Positions 1 through 10,100 of a stretch of 64,000 bases of DNA are shown here, in pieces; the first letter of the stretch is position 1; every line of letters begins with the position of its first letter. Source of the stretch: Hsuehochloa calcarea (lineage: Eukaryota > Streptophyta > Magnoliopsida > Poales > Poaceae); the NCBI GenBank assembly GCA_036346395.1, contig CM070594.1, positions 18,571,385 to 18,635,384 of the forward strand, read 5' to 3'. The position numbers were made by a program, and so were the translations under genes. The notes beneath the pieces were generated by a model. The model saw only the letters and a list, made by a program, of their open reading frames with translations. It had not been told where the DNA came from and made no database searches.

Positions 1-355
1 AGCAGTTCCTTGAAAACAAGCAAGTATCCAAATACGGTTAGCCGCCCTCCTCTGGCATCTCCGTTCCACACGATTATGGATGAGGATGGAAGTGTCCCCA
101 TGTTGTGGCATAGCGGCGATGTACGTTAGCAACGAGAGGAAGTTAGCGAGTGCGGTTTTGTTAGGAGTAGGTTTTCACGCAATAGAAGCGGTGTTTACGC
201 GGGAGAAGCTTTAGCGACAGAGAGTCGGGAGAGTTTGGAGAGGAGAATTAGGAAAGCTACAGTTTCTATCAAGCAAGAAATAAATTTCCTCTTCTAGTTT
301 ACTGTCTTTACCCTCTAATTTCTCTCCATCCTACCTGTTATCTTTACATCAAGGC
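1..355. repeat. Inverted repeat arm A (partner at 16951-17337)
   Basis: The first ~120 bases match the reverse complement of 17221-17337 almost base for base. A second block (about 240-355) matches the reverse complement of 16951-17150, including the shared stretch aagaaataaatttcctcttc. The middle differs by indels. The repeat has no coding content that I recognise; it could be a piece of an LTR or of another transposon end. It runs off the left edge of the window, so its true extent is unknown. Confidence 0.85.
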
Positions 356-819
356 GGCTCACGCACAGGAAGAGGCCATGCCCTCCTGTACCTCATCCAT
401 ATAACCTCTGAAGCAAACACGCCCACACAATCCACTAGATTGGTAATAAGACATAATCTATTTATTGCCATCCCTTGATGGTTAACATACCATTACCTCA
501 TTACATTTTGAGCGGTTTTGGTGTAATGATTTATTCGAAATTGTTAGGGTGAGGTGATTATTGCTTCTCTTTGTTTCTTTATGGTATGGCACTACTACAA
601 AGCAGTGAGATGGCAATCGTTGATTCTTTACCAACTCGCCTATTGAGAGCACTCAAAATCATGCAATATTTGACTATATGTTAAAAGCGCACTTTGTTTG
701 CAATATTTCCTTCTCCTTTGCAGTTTTTGTGCAATTTCATATATTTTATTTACTCGTATCATATATTTAGGTTCAATGGGTAACTTCTATTTGTTTATGT
801 AATCATTGCATACGTAACT
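356..819. other. Intergenic, no gene seen
   Basis: AT-rich sequence without a supportable ORF. It contains a stretch around 470-530 that looks MITE-like (ccattacctcattac followed by a related inverted phrase) and an isolated CACTACTACAA at 590. The latter lacks the subterminal repeats expected next to a CACTA terminus. Confidence 0.5.
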
Positions 820-842
820 TATATAGATAGCAAGTAAGCGAG

Positions 843-1901
843 ATGGCGAGGCACCATCTTTGCCGCGTCGTCGACGTCGCCAAATCGTCTGGATCTCCGA
901 TCAAGGTGCTACAGGCGAGAAAGCGGAGGAATCTCAAATTGCCCTCGGCGCGCATGGCGATCCGGAGTCGATGGCGTCGGGATCGTGAGTCTCAAGAAAG
1001 CGGTGCGAGATTCCGGACCGTCTACGAGGTACTTGCAAGAGCGGGTCCCCATCACCACCCCAACACGGAAGTCTCGGCGGATGTGCAGAGAGACCGGTTG
1101 TGGATTGAACTTTACCTCGTTCACTTTCCACGAAGCGGACTAAACGCGTGTGCGATGGCGCGTCTTCTTTGGCGGTGTCCCACGTGGAGGACCTTCAAGA
1201 GCACGCTTGTCACGCGATGCGTGAACACACGGGTCGGGCGCCCTTCACGGCGTATCAATTTTTGTCGCGGGATACATGGGGCGCCGTGCGAGATGAAGGC
1301 GGCGGCGAATTTCGGGAGCAAAGTGCGGCGCCGCGAGCTATCGGGCATAAACACTCACCCCACAGACTCGGCAGCATTGGAGTGCGCAGGTAAAGCCACC
1401 TGATGGCGGCGGAGGGCGAGGCTAGCTGCCGCGACCGTTCTTGAGATCTCGACGAGCGCGCTCGAGCACAGTTAGGCGAGGCATCAACCACGTCTTGAGG
1501 CGGCATCTCTTTCATAAACCCGGTAGGCGAGCGGTGTCTCAATGCACAGTAAATTTCGCGAACCACTTAATTGTTAATAAGTCCATAATTTCATGGTGTC
1601 TACAATAACATGATGTCCTCTTGCGAGGAAGCATTGACTTCGCATCTTCCCAAGGTTCCTTGAAGTTGTGGGGAGAAAGATGTACTATCTACGTACAGGA
1701 AACAAGGAGCACCGAGTCGCCTGCGAGCGTTGGGGTTTCACGTATCTTGAAGGGATGGATTCCCACAACTCCGACACATATAGGAATAGGAAGAGATCCA
1801 AGGACCAGCACGACGCTCGATTGGAACATGTGATTATTAAAAAATTTCAAGAACAAATAACAAATTTGCAGAACCAAGTAAATCAACTCATGCAGGCGTA
1901 A
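843..1901 (+). pseudogene. Ptta/En/Spm-type transposase remnant
   Basis: Degenerate remnant of the plant transposase family (Ptta/En/Spm, Transposase_24) found as an accessory ORF in grass CACTA elements. Visible pieces in different frames are: a start region (843) with a YLQGTGPHH-like phrase near 1030; a W-G-AV...EFREQSAAPRA...HSPHRLGS segment at 1265-1380, matching the family's conserved DTWxAF...EFxxxS...PHRxGS block; and a C-terminal part (1668-1901) with RKRSKDQHDARLEH followed by a Gln/Asn-rich heptad stretch that should form a coiled coil. The same C-terminal block is present at 14111-14512 on the other strand. Frameshifts and stops separate the pieces, so no functional protein is expected. 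Confidence 0.75.
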
Positions 1902-2039
1902 GCCGCCCCTGTTAATTTGGGAGCAAGTCTGCTCGACATCGAAGCAGCGTCGCGTCCACACATAATTCTGGACATGACGACGTGCAATTACCGATCGCCG
2001 ACATCGAGGTAATGTACATCTCTGGAATGCTCCAAAGAT

Positions 2040-2635
2040 AGACCTATAGGACGCCTTTGCTAATTGTGTACCGTTTTGTAGGGGCCGACACCCTGCAAGC
2101 TCCAAGTGAGAATGGTTGGGTCTATTCCTATTGAGGCTGGGCGGGGTATATATGGTGTATCCATACGGGGAAGGGTAGTGCGACCGGTGCCCGGTGGCGC
2201 GAGGTTACGCCGAGTGCGGTGGACATAGTAAATGACAATTTCATAGTCATCCCACTGGAGATTCCCCCGAAGGAAGAAATCAAAACACTAGGGGATGTCA
2301 CACACACTTTTATCCAGTGGCCCAAGAAGGATATCGCACTGGACCCTTCAGTGACGCGATATCGACAGGACCCTGCCTCTCCAATAGGGCCCTCGATGAG
2401 TCCGCCTCAACCAAAGCTTCAGAAGGCCGCCACATTGCTTCCCGTCGAGAAGACGACGAAGGGACAAGAAAATCGTGTCACCATATCGGTCCCTGAGGCG
2501 TCTCACGGGAAGACGTCCCTCAGCCGCCTCGTTAAGGAGAAATTGAAATCGAAGAACATTAAGACACCTCCCAAACCCGTGAAATACTCCCTCGGAAGTC
2601 CGTTGATCTCCGGCACAGAAGTAAAGAGCTCATGA
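2040..2635 (+). pseudogene. CACTA accessory ORF, DUF8039-like segment
   Basis: The reading frame from 2219 (138 codons) encodes NDNFIVIPLEIPPKEEIKTL then GDVTHTFIQWPKKDI. This resembles the DUF8039 domain encoded between the Ptta-type transposase and the Ulp1-type protease in many grass CACTA elements. Upstream, in another frame, ADTLQAPSENGWVYSY and a stop show that the N-terminal half of the domain is broken. The tail is Lys/Pro-rich (VKEKLKSKNIKTPPKPVK), which is the usual linker before the protease. The ATG at 2219 is unlikely to be a real start. Confidence 0.65.
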
Positions 2636-2639
2636 CTAG

Positions 2640-3300
2640 CTTGTCAAGCTTTGCATGATTGGTACTTGCGCAAGACTCGAGAGGAGGGCTATCTGGAATC
2701 AGCATCGGATACGGGAGGAGCATTTTCTCCTGAGCACAGCCACTTCGTCATGGGTTTCGAAGACTTATTTGACCTATACAACCTAACTGCCCTCAACGCC
2801 TCACTTCTACGATGCTGGACATTGTAAGTGTGTACAATCAATTTCTACACTCACGTGATACCGATAAATATCATAACTCATTGATTATGTACGGATACAT
2901 TATGAAATGTGCCGTCGAATCAAAGAACCGGTGGGTTTCCTCGACCCACGTGGTCTTTGAGCAAACAATCAACCAAGGCGCATCCTCGTCGAGAATTACA
3001 TAAAAATAGGATTGCTTGCTCGGGCGACAAGGACTACATAATGGTGCCCTACAACCGAGTAAGTGCTTCAATATTTGCTATACAAATTACGTTTCAACAC
3101 GAGTTTATGATTATAGCAACATACATGAATAGGTTCCTTTGGATTCTTACGATTCTTGTGCCAAGAGGAACATGGTATTGTACCTTGATTCTCTACTCAA
3201 CAAAAATCATGACTTCACCCTTCTTAAAGGAATACTCAACGGTATGTTCATTTCCTCTACACATAACTCTATTGTAGTCTTCCTTCGTTTGGAATGGACA
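2640..3300 (+). pseudogene. Ulp1-like (C48) protease remnant of CACTA 1
   Basis: Broken pieces of the SUMO-protease-like domain carried by grass CACTA elements. LHDWYLRKTREEGYL and EDLFDLYNLTALNASLLRCW (about 2648-2815) match the family's FDLFNFDALDASLLRCW-type lead-in. YIMVPYN follows near 3038, and WILTILVP...MVLYLDSL near 3139-3200 matches the conserved hWxLxVxxP...xxxYxDS block that carries the catalytic His region in Ulp1 proteases. The pieces are split over frames and by an intron-like gap. The homologous lead-in is at 13277-13450 in the opposite copy. Not functional. Confidence 0.65.
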
Positions 3301-4009
3301 AGGATAACTTTTTGAATCATGTAGGCGTTCATCGGCTATGTTGCAGAGGAGGTCTATACAAGGAACAAGCGCCACAACGACTCACGGGATCACGATTTAC
3401 GGTATGCGCTACAACACAATAATCATATATCATACTCAGTAATATTGCGTCTCGATATTTGTACATATATATGTAATTCTATTTTTGCGATGCCGCGACA
3501 AAAAGCGAGATCACCTATCGCATTCTCGTATGCCATCATATCGACTATTGATTGCTTCTAGGGCCTTACGATCCCGGGTTTGTCAATCTCGTAATAATTA
3601 TGTCTTAATTATAAATTTAAATATATATGCTTACTACTTTACTCACTGCTAGCGGCAGGGCTTGAACATAGAGTTAAATGCACTCGAGATGGACGAGTCA
3701 CGCTGCGTTCGAGGAGCTCTGCGTCTTCATCAAGGCGGACATAGTTAACACCACCGGAGAGTTTCACGCTTTATCGACACCGACGAACAACCTCAAAACA
3801 ATTGATTCAATATTGTAATTCACCTTGGCTGGTTGTAATTCAATTTGTAACTCTAGCGACAATATATACTTGAAACATTCTTTTGTAATTGATTTTGAGT
3901 TAAATGATCACTTTGAGTTGTCAACAATTATACGTGATATGTTTACGCTTGCTAGTTTTTAGAGGCATGGCTAGTAATTCACGAGGCTAGTGAAAATCGA
4001 TAAAAATTA

Positions 4010-4411
4010 ATTAGGTCTAAAGACTTATCACGAGCGGTTCTAACCACGAGCCGTATGTGATACTCTGAAATCACGAGCGGTTCCAACCCGCGAGCCGTGC
4101 GTGATTACTAATATCCTGAGCGACTTCGTGGTTAGAACCGTCTGTGACTCTGAAATCACGAGCGGTTCCAACCACGAACCGTGCGCGATTACGTAGTTTC
4201 ACGAATGGTTCCAACCACGAGCGAAATGCGTGATACTCTGAAATCATAGGCGGTTCGTGGTTGGAACAAATGCATGATAAGAGTTATCATGAGCGGTTTT
4301 TCAACGTTTGTGATAATCGCTGTTATCACAGACATGAAATTTGATCGGTTCAAAAATGCGTGCGTGATGGCCCATTCTGAGCCGTCTGTGATGAGCTTTT
4401 ACGTAGTAGTG
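4010..4411 (+). repeat. CACTA 1 3' subterminal repeats and TIR
   Basis: About ten degenerate copies of a short motif of the type tcacgagcggttc...aaccacgagccgt, in both orientations, followed by the terminus acgtagtagtg at 4401-4411. In CACTA elements such subterminal motifs are the binding sites of the TNPA-like protein that brings the ends together. Confidence 0.85.
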
Positions 4412-5308
4412 ACATGAAGTTATTCGACACTTGATTGAGAAAGTATTGAGCAGTCCATGGATGACACAAATTCTCGCCGGAGTTCAACCGGATATCGTGA
4501 GGCAAGGTAGAATACGAGAAGGTCTTTCGGTTTGATCGGATCTGGACTAGTCGTTATGGAATCTGTGATGGTGGTAAATTTGGTCGAACATGGTCACTAA
4601 GTGGTGAAACCTAGTCGTAAGAGGTTCTGAATTGGTCAAGACCAAATATGAACTTGTCGTATAGAATCTGAGCTAGTCGTTAGTGATATGGACACAGTCG
4701 AAGATCATATTGCATTAAGGTTCGTGTGTTTGGGGATCGTTATGTCTTTGCTAGGTACCGCTAACGATTAGTGGTCGGAAAATAGTTTTGAGTCACAACC
4801 GATTACACATGAACCTATAGGTCGCACACTTAAAGGGCTAGGATTTGATTTGGATAGTGATTGAATTCTTATAGGCCACGAGTTCCTAATGGGCCTCAAG
4901 TACGAGACCCATCATGGATGCATATATATAGAGGGGTGGTGGCATGGGGCAATGATGATCTTTTGAAGAACTCTCGAAACCATAACAGCCACGCTTTCCT
5001 CATACCACGCCGCCGGCGCTAGCACTCCAGCGTGTGGTATCCTTGCCCCGTACGTGTGGATACCTTGGAGGCGTTGTTGCGAAATATCGGCACTAGGGCG
5101 ATCCGCAACTTCGTGAAGATCACAAGACTCGGAGAAGAAGGCGCGGCGAGTACAACTCTGATTTGCATCAACTTGCTACATCAACTCTACTTCCGCTACG
5201 AGTCGACGTGCCTAGTGGTAATCTCGTGATCTATTACCAATGGAGGTTCCTTGGTTGATCGGTAAATTTTTGTTTTGTGCTATTGTAGCCTACCGGTAAC
5301 CCTTCAGG
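4412..5308 (+). mobile_element. Ty1/copia LTR, right-hand part
   Basis: Starting acatgaagttattcgacact, this stretch is a near copy of 63659-64000, which lies inside the 3' LTR of the copia element at the right end of the window and has the same orientation. It continues past what the other copy shows, with a TATA-like element at 4921-4932, and ends somewhere near 5300 (..accggtaacccttca). The left part of the LTR (tattggaaatatgcc...) is absent because CACTA 1 occupies that position. No coding sequence adjoins it, so it is a solo or truncated LTR. Confidence 0.8.
4921..4932 (+). promoter_or_regulatory. Likely TATA box of the copia LTR
   Basis: Sequence catatatatagagggg in the last third of the LTR, where the U3/R boundary is expected; it is followed by GC-rich leader-like sequence. 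Confidence 0.45.
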
Positions 5309-5973
5309 CTACGCCGGGGTTGGGAAGCGGGGCGAGTCGGGAAGCTTAGGGTAGGCGAGGTGGTCTTGTGATGGCGAAGAAGAAGAGGTGGCAGTTATAG
5401 GGAGCTCCACAGCGGCGGGAGAAGAAGAATGGAGGTGGGGGAGAGTGAAGGAGGGTTGGGAACATGGGGTGTGGCGGGGCGGCAAAAGCTTACGGAGTGG
5501 CGAACTTGACGACAGCGGCGCCTGGGGCGGAACATGGCGCTCGGCTTCCTCGTTGGTTTTCCACTCGGTGATGGAGAGGGAGATGAGTGGAATGGTGGGG
5601 GAGGGGAGCAAGGGCAAGGAAGGCACCGACTTTTATAGCCATGGGGAAGGGAGGTCCGAGAAGTCGGTGGGTGCGGAGGATGTGGCCAGTGTGGGGGCCT
5701 GTGAGGCGCATCTTGAGTGACTCCGCCCGCTCGTCTTGGGTAGAGCGGCATGGCCGCTGGTGGGTTGGGCAGGGAGTAGAAATGGGTGTCGGGTGGGGTG
5801 CTTATGCAGGACCGAGCCGGGGAAAGCGAGGAGAGATGGGGTGAGCCGGGGAGAAAATGGGCCAAGCCAAGGAGAATTTTGAGGAAGTTTGAAATTGATA
5901 TTTGTAGTTTGAACTTTTAAATTCAAAACTAGATTTTGAAATCCTATACATAGGTGAAAAGCAGGATGTTACA
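5309..5973 (-). mobile_element. LTR 5' end fragment (minus strand)
   Basis: Read on the minus strand it begins TGTAACATCC (from 5973), continues AT-rich, then has a TATA-like GCTATAAAAGTC near 5628-5640 and GC-rich leader-like sequence to about 5310. The layout matches the solo LTR at 49416-52697 and the LTR piece at 54762-56962. Overlapping long ORFs on both strands here are a by-product of GC richness; none resembles a known protein. Confidence 0.6.
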
Positions 5974-6313
5974 CAAATTCGACGTGCTAAGCTCGGTGGG
6001 AAATTCAAATGAGATTTGGATTTTTCAAGAAAAGGTTGAGAACTTGGTGAATTTTTAAGCGTATCAACGGGCTCCAAAAATTATGAAATATGTTTTGGAG
6101 ACTCTTGATCTGAACTAGTTCGTTCGTGAATTTTCCATAATTTTATGACTTATAGTTTTTCTCAATATGTTGTTTGCTGTAGTTTTACTATTTGATTTAT
6201 CACGAGTTCAAAAGCATGCTCAATATATTTTTTCCACATATAAGCATCCATAAAATTTTCCCTTTATTTATTTTCAACATTCTTTCCCAAAATTGGGATT
6301 TTGGGATGTTACA
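5974..6313 (-). mobile_element. LTR 5' end fragment (minus strand), second copy
   Basis: On the minus strand it begins TGTAACATCCCAAAATCCC at 6313 and remains AT-rich, like the first few hundred bases of the LTRs described nearby. It is cut off at the start of the next LTR fragment at 5973. Confidence 0.55.
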
Positions 6314-6787
6314 TGGGCACATATGTCTTTGTGAGAGAAGAGGAAGGAGGTGAGTTGGTAGAGTATTGTGGGCCGGAAGGAGGGAGAAAGAGGTGGGTGG
6401 TCAGGTGGAAAAAGAAAAGAAATTTGCTGCTTGATTTCGGTCCAAATCTGATTTTTATGTTTTTATTTTCCTTTTTATTTTTCCTTAATTTTAAATTCAA
6501 ATTTCAATTGACAGTTAAATTTTAGATGTCTTTTTAATTTGCTTTCAAATTTCACGGCTTCAATTTAGGTTTGTATGTTGTTAATTGATTTCTTAAAATT
6601 CAAAACTCGACAATATCTTAAATTTAATCGAGAGAAATTTGAATACCAACAAGATGCATTAAAAGTTTTAAATTTTTCACATTTTCGACAATTTGAAATG
6701 CCTGAGATTTTCAAAAATGCATTAAAAGTTTTAAAATTTTCACATTTTCAAACAATTTGAAATGCACTGAGATTTTAGGATGTTACA
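6314..6787 (-). mobile_element. LTR 5' end fragment (minus strand), third copy
   Basis: On the minus strand it begins TGTAACATCCTAAAATCTC at 6787. It includes an internal duplicated phrase (cattaaaagttttaaattttt at 6657-6680 and 6719-6740) and ends where the second fragment begins. Three LTR starts in a row within 815 bp suggest successive insertion into, or recombination among, related LTRs. Confidence 0.55.
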
Positions 6788-7667
6788 AGTTGCTAGCACA
6801 CTAATACATTGTTTGCGCCTTCGAGGAAAACAGTAGCGAAAATATTTTCCCGGACTGGTTTTCAGTGTGATTTTTGAAAGTGTTGGCAGTCCCAAAACCC
6901 TTTGCTCCCCCGTTCAGTGTGTTTTGGGCACCCAACAGAACTAAGCTTTTCTGGTAGCTCATGACTAACGCAGTACTAGCTAGTTGAGTTAGTTCAATTG
7001 ATGATCGTCTAATTCTGAAAATTTCGAAATGCAGACATTGTCATCATGCATCATACGATCGACTGCCCACCTAGCCACGGGTTCAATGCGTCGTAATTAA
7101 TACTACATGCATGCATCATACTTTGTGCACATTATGTACGAACTGTATGCGCCAAATCGAGTTTGTCCAGCGAACACAAACGAACAAATTAAATCATAAG
7201 AGGTGTTTGCTCAGTGGAGGTTGGTCGGGTCGGCGGGCTTAGAGGTGCTCTCTTTGCGTACTTTACAACGTACATGTGTTGTACATTTAGGCTGCGTTTG
7301 GTTTGGGGTCAATCTGGTTAAAGCCTTTTAACCATCTTAACTCAGTATTTTCAGCTTACTAAGTTGGCAAACACGAAAAACTAGGTTAATTTAACATATA
7401 TATCTAAGTTAAGTTATAGCAAAGGGTCGATGAGGCAGCTACAGCTAGCGAAGGTGACGACTCTTGCACAGCTTTCATGAAATGCCGCAGTCAGCGGCAC
7501 TAGCTGGAGATGGAGGTGAAGGTCAGCGCAAGAATCGTAGAGCATACCTAACGCGAGAAAATAGACTGATATCCATTTTTTTGACTCGATTGATACACAT
7601 GCACACTTTTAACACTAAATCATATCAAACATCGCGTGTGGTTTAGGTTGCAAGAGATGCAAAAGAT
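6788..7667. other. Intergenic, no gene seen
   Basis: No supportable coding sequence. Around 7290 lies ggctgcgtttggtttgggg, a phrase typical of one end of grass MITEs, but I could not find a matching second end. Confidence 0.5.
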
Positions 7668-7761
7668 AATGCTTGGTTGGCTGCAAGGGACATGGTGCGG
7701 TGATGGTGTATTTATTTAACTGTTTATAGCAGGCTCAAGATTACATAAGAGCTAAATTGTA

Positions 7762-8051
7762 CTCCCTCCATTCCAAAATATGACTCGTATAGTTTTACAA
7801 TTTTGTTTTAAAATATAAGATGTGCATACGATCGAATTTGTTGATGTTTTTTAATGTTTTGTATTGTTTATCATATCTTATCTCTCCTGGATTTATAAAC
7901 AACTCGCTCACAAACTCAAACTATTTCCTCTCATGCATATTTCAAGATATCATAAGTAGTACGATCATTTCCTCTGTATCTTTCTCTTCGTTTTACTACA
8001 GCCGCCTTGATTCCGTGCCTAGCCAAAATACACTTTATAAATAAGACAGAG
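7762..8051. mobile_element. Stowaway-type MITE
   Basis: The left end is CTCCCTCCATTCCAAAATAT and the right end is ...aataagacagag, both flanked by TA, as expected for Tc1/mariner-derived Stowaway MITEs of grasses. It is about 290 bp, AT-rich and non-coding, and inserted in the duplicated promoter region. Confidence 0.65.
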
Positions 8052-8208
8052 TACTAGTAGTATACTTGCGTGTCAGGTTGGTACGGCAGAAGGCGATTGG
8101 TACGTATGGTCGTGTCTCGTGTACGTGGGTTAGGCAGCTCCTACTAGTATAAGGCAATTGGTACCAGTACTACTACTACTACTAGCTTATGATAATTGCC
8201 CTTGCTTG

Positions 8209-8362
8209 ATAGTAATAAATGCCCGTGCTAACGCTACGGATTTTTCTTGAGATGCGCGTGAAGAAGGAAGGCGCGGGGTGAGGCGTAAGAAGAGGGAAGA
8301 AGCGCGGGGTGAGGCGTTGAAGCACGGATGATGAGTCTCAAGTTTTCAATTATAGTAGAGAT
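8209..8362. mobile_element. Short MITE-like insertion
   Basis: Begins agtaataaatgcccgtgcta, a phrase recurring at the ends of short grass elements, and ends near tcaattatagtagagatg. It interrupts the block that is continuous at 9727-9790. It contains a 16-bp direct repeat (gcgcggggtgaggcgt) at about 8271 and 8310. The transposon class is not certain. Confidence 0.4.
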
Positions 8363-9225
8363 GTGATACACGGACGTACCAGCCGCTTTGCTTTTGACTG
8401 GCCATTCATTGGCTGGGACGTGTAATCCGGCACTAATTGTTTATTTAATTACCAGCAAACTATTCATTCACTCAATGGTAAGAGATTTATTTATACTCTA
8501 ATTGAAGACCTGCCGAAAAGTAAAACGATCGAGGTTTCTACTTTATTTGAGCTGGGGCTTTAATTACTCAAATTTTCTGCATGCGCGCCTGGCTAGATTA
8601 CGAGGATGAAATTAATCGCACGAGCACATAACTACGAGACGTACGCTTTGCAACATGCACAAGCATGCAAATATCGAGCCAAGCAGAACATACAGCTTCC
8701 AATAAGCACCGCGCGATCGAGGTGCTGGTGATCCAGCCTAGCTACTCTGCGAAAGGCAGTGACGCTCGTGCCCGGATGCTAGCTCGCTCGTGTGTTCGCC
8801 CGATCGAGGCGGCGATCGATGCTCGCAGGAGACAGAGGTCGATGGAGCCACGAATCTCAGGGCATATCCGATGGTGGGAGTTCAACCGAAATCCCTAGAT
8901 TTTTCTGCTGACAGGTTAATTTAATTTATAGCAATCCTTTTTTTTAATTATTATTCGACGCAAATGGTACACACGCACACCTTAATTAAACACTCGATCA
9001 TCATCGATCTCAAACATCGCGCGTGCATGCTGCGTGCAAGGGCATGCATGCACCACGTACGTACATGGTCTATGTACATAAAAACCACCTTACAGTACAT
9101 GTATAGAAACGACAAAACAACAGATGTGCTGTGCATGATCAAGCTATCAGCAAGGCTACAAATGCATTCGCCCGCATGCATGCAGATGCAGGCAGGCACG
9201 TACGTACGTATATGACCGCGCGCGC

Positions 9226-9534
9226 CTATCCGTCTTGGCCGTCGGCGAGCATCCCGCGGTGCACCCTGCCGATGAACTCCGATGCCCTCCGGTTGATGTC
9301 GGGGTCGGCGTACCAGTGCCGGTCGTAGTCGTCATCGTCGCTCGGCCGCACCCTCGTCCCATGGTAGTTCCTCTGCTGCTGCTGCCGCCTCGCCGCCGAG
9401 GACGAGGACGAGGACGCGGCCGTGGCCTCCTCCTCCTCCTCCTCCTGCTGCTGCTGCTGCAGCTGCTGCCTCTTATTCTTGAGCCCGAACAAGGACGCGA
9501 TCGAGAGCACCGACTTCTTCCCTGATCTCCCCAT
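9226..9534 (-). CDS. Small uncharacterised plant protein (102 aa), Gln/Glu/Ser-rich centre
   Basis: Single-exon gene. I chose ATG 9534, giving MGRSGKKSVLSIASLFGLK; an in-frame ATG three codons upstream (9543) is also possible. The N-terminus is basic and weakly amphipathic. A low-complexity centre (poly-Gln, poly-Glu, poly-Ser, about residues 20-55) follows, then an acidic DDDDYD stretch. The C-terminus ends WYADPDINRRASEFIGRVH, a conserved-looking block similar to the RKASEFI-type tail of a small family of plant proteins of unknown function. No signal peptide or membrane segment is visible. A TATA box lies about 115 bp upstream of the start. The upstream region is duplicated on the downstream side (7668-8680). 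The function is unknown; that it is a real gene rests on the promoter, the conserved ends and the intact frame. Confidence 0.75.
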   Translation of the reverse strand: MGRSGKKSVLSIASLFGLKNKRQQLQQQQQEEEEEEATAASSSSSSAARRQQQQRNYHGTRVRPSDDDDYDRHWYADPDINRRASEFIGRVHRGMLADGQDG

Positions 9535-9647
9535 CACACACAAGCACGTACACAGTGTCTCTCTTAATTCAGTTGGTTTGCTTGGTCACAAGACAAGACG
9601 CCAAGGATTTGCTTGCATGGTTGGTTGCAAGAGTGGACATGGGTGTG

Positions 9648-9655
9648 TATTTATA
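9648..9655 (-). promoter_or_regulatory. TATA box of the 9226-9534 gene
   Basis: On the minus strand CTACTATAAATACACACCC; the TATAAATA core begins 114-121 bp before the ATG, leaving a 5' UTR of roughly 85 bp. A diverged copy of this region is at 7700-7715. Confidence 0.65.
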
Positions 9656-9719
9656 GTAGACCGACCGACCCCGCACACGCACGCGCGCGCGTCGAGGCTC
9701 AAGAGCTTATTTACTCGTT

Positions 9720-10100
9720 AATTAGGGTTCGGCACGGACGGCGATTGGTTCATGAGCGCGCGGTCGTGTGGTTAGGCAGCCGCTTTGTATGATTGATCGC
9801 TGCGATCCCTCGTCGCTTTTTGACTGGCCATTCCCTGGTCGGGTCTTGTAATCCAATTACACCGTTTGTTTAATCGCCAGTAATTATTCGCAAGCAAAGC
9901 GCGCAGATGAAGACTGAAGCAAGCAATCAAATTAAAGTGATGGAAAAGTAAAACGATATCGGGGCTTCTGGCTAGCAAGTTCGTTCGATGCTGTCGATCT
10001 CTTGTGAGAAACGAATGAAATAGCACGTGAATGATTAGTGGCGCACGTAACTGTGCTGTGAGCATATTTGCACGCTTTGCAACACGAAGCTTGCAAAGAT
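9720..10100 (-). promoter_or_regulatory. Upstream region of the small gene, duplicated at 8050-8680
   Basis: Non-coding sequence upstream of the TATA box, sharing several ordered blocks with 8080-8660. Because the blocks persist while the surrounding sequence has diverged, some may be functional promoter elements, though shared ancestry alone can explain them. Confidence 0.45.

Larger units (their letters stand above)
820..4411 (+). mobile_element. CACTA (En/Spm) transposon 1, 5'-truncated, defective
   Basis: A DNA transposon remnant read on the plus strand. Homology to the opposite-strand copy at 11499-15370 begins near gatagcaagtaag (about 827) and continues in the same order: Ptta-type transposase, DUF8039-like segment, Ulp1-protease remnant, subterminal repeats. 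The 3' end is the terminal inverted repeat ...gtagtagtg ending at 4411. It abuts a copia LTR interior, so the element probably jumped into that LTR. The corresponding LTR half is not present on the left, and the 5' subterminal repeats and TIR are missing, so the left end was lost by deletion or rearrangement. Confidence 0.8.
7668..8680 (-). pseudogene. Decayed duplicate of the promoter region of the 9226-9534 gene
   Basis: Blocks here match the upstream region of the gene at 9226-9534 in the same order and orientation. gcttggttggctgcaaggga...gtgtatttat (7671-7715) matches the 5' UTR/TATA region at 9612-9656. ggcgattggtacg...ggttaggcagc (8090-8140) matches 9738-9780. cagccgctttg...ttttgactggccattc (8380-8412) matches 9778-9833. 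gaaaagtaaaacgat (8514) matches 9942. cgctttgcaacatgc (8644) matches 10073. Two MITE-like insertions interrupt it. No coding remnant of the duplicated gene is recognisable at the expected place, 7300-7660. Confidence 0.65.

Noticed and set aside
590..600. CACTACTACAA as the 5' end of CACTA 1
   Set aside because: No subterminal repeats follow. The flanking three bases (tgg) do not match those after 4411 (aca). Homology to the other copy starts only near 820.
5309..5926. Long overlapping ORFs on both strands
   Set aside because: Skewed GC/purine-rich LTR leader; frames on both strands, no conserved motif, low-complexity translations.
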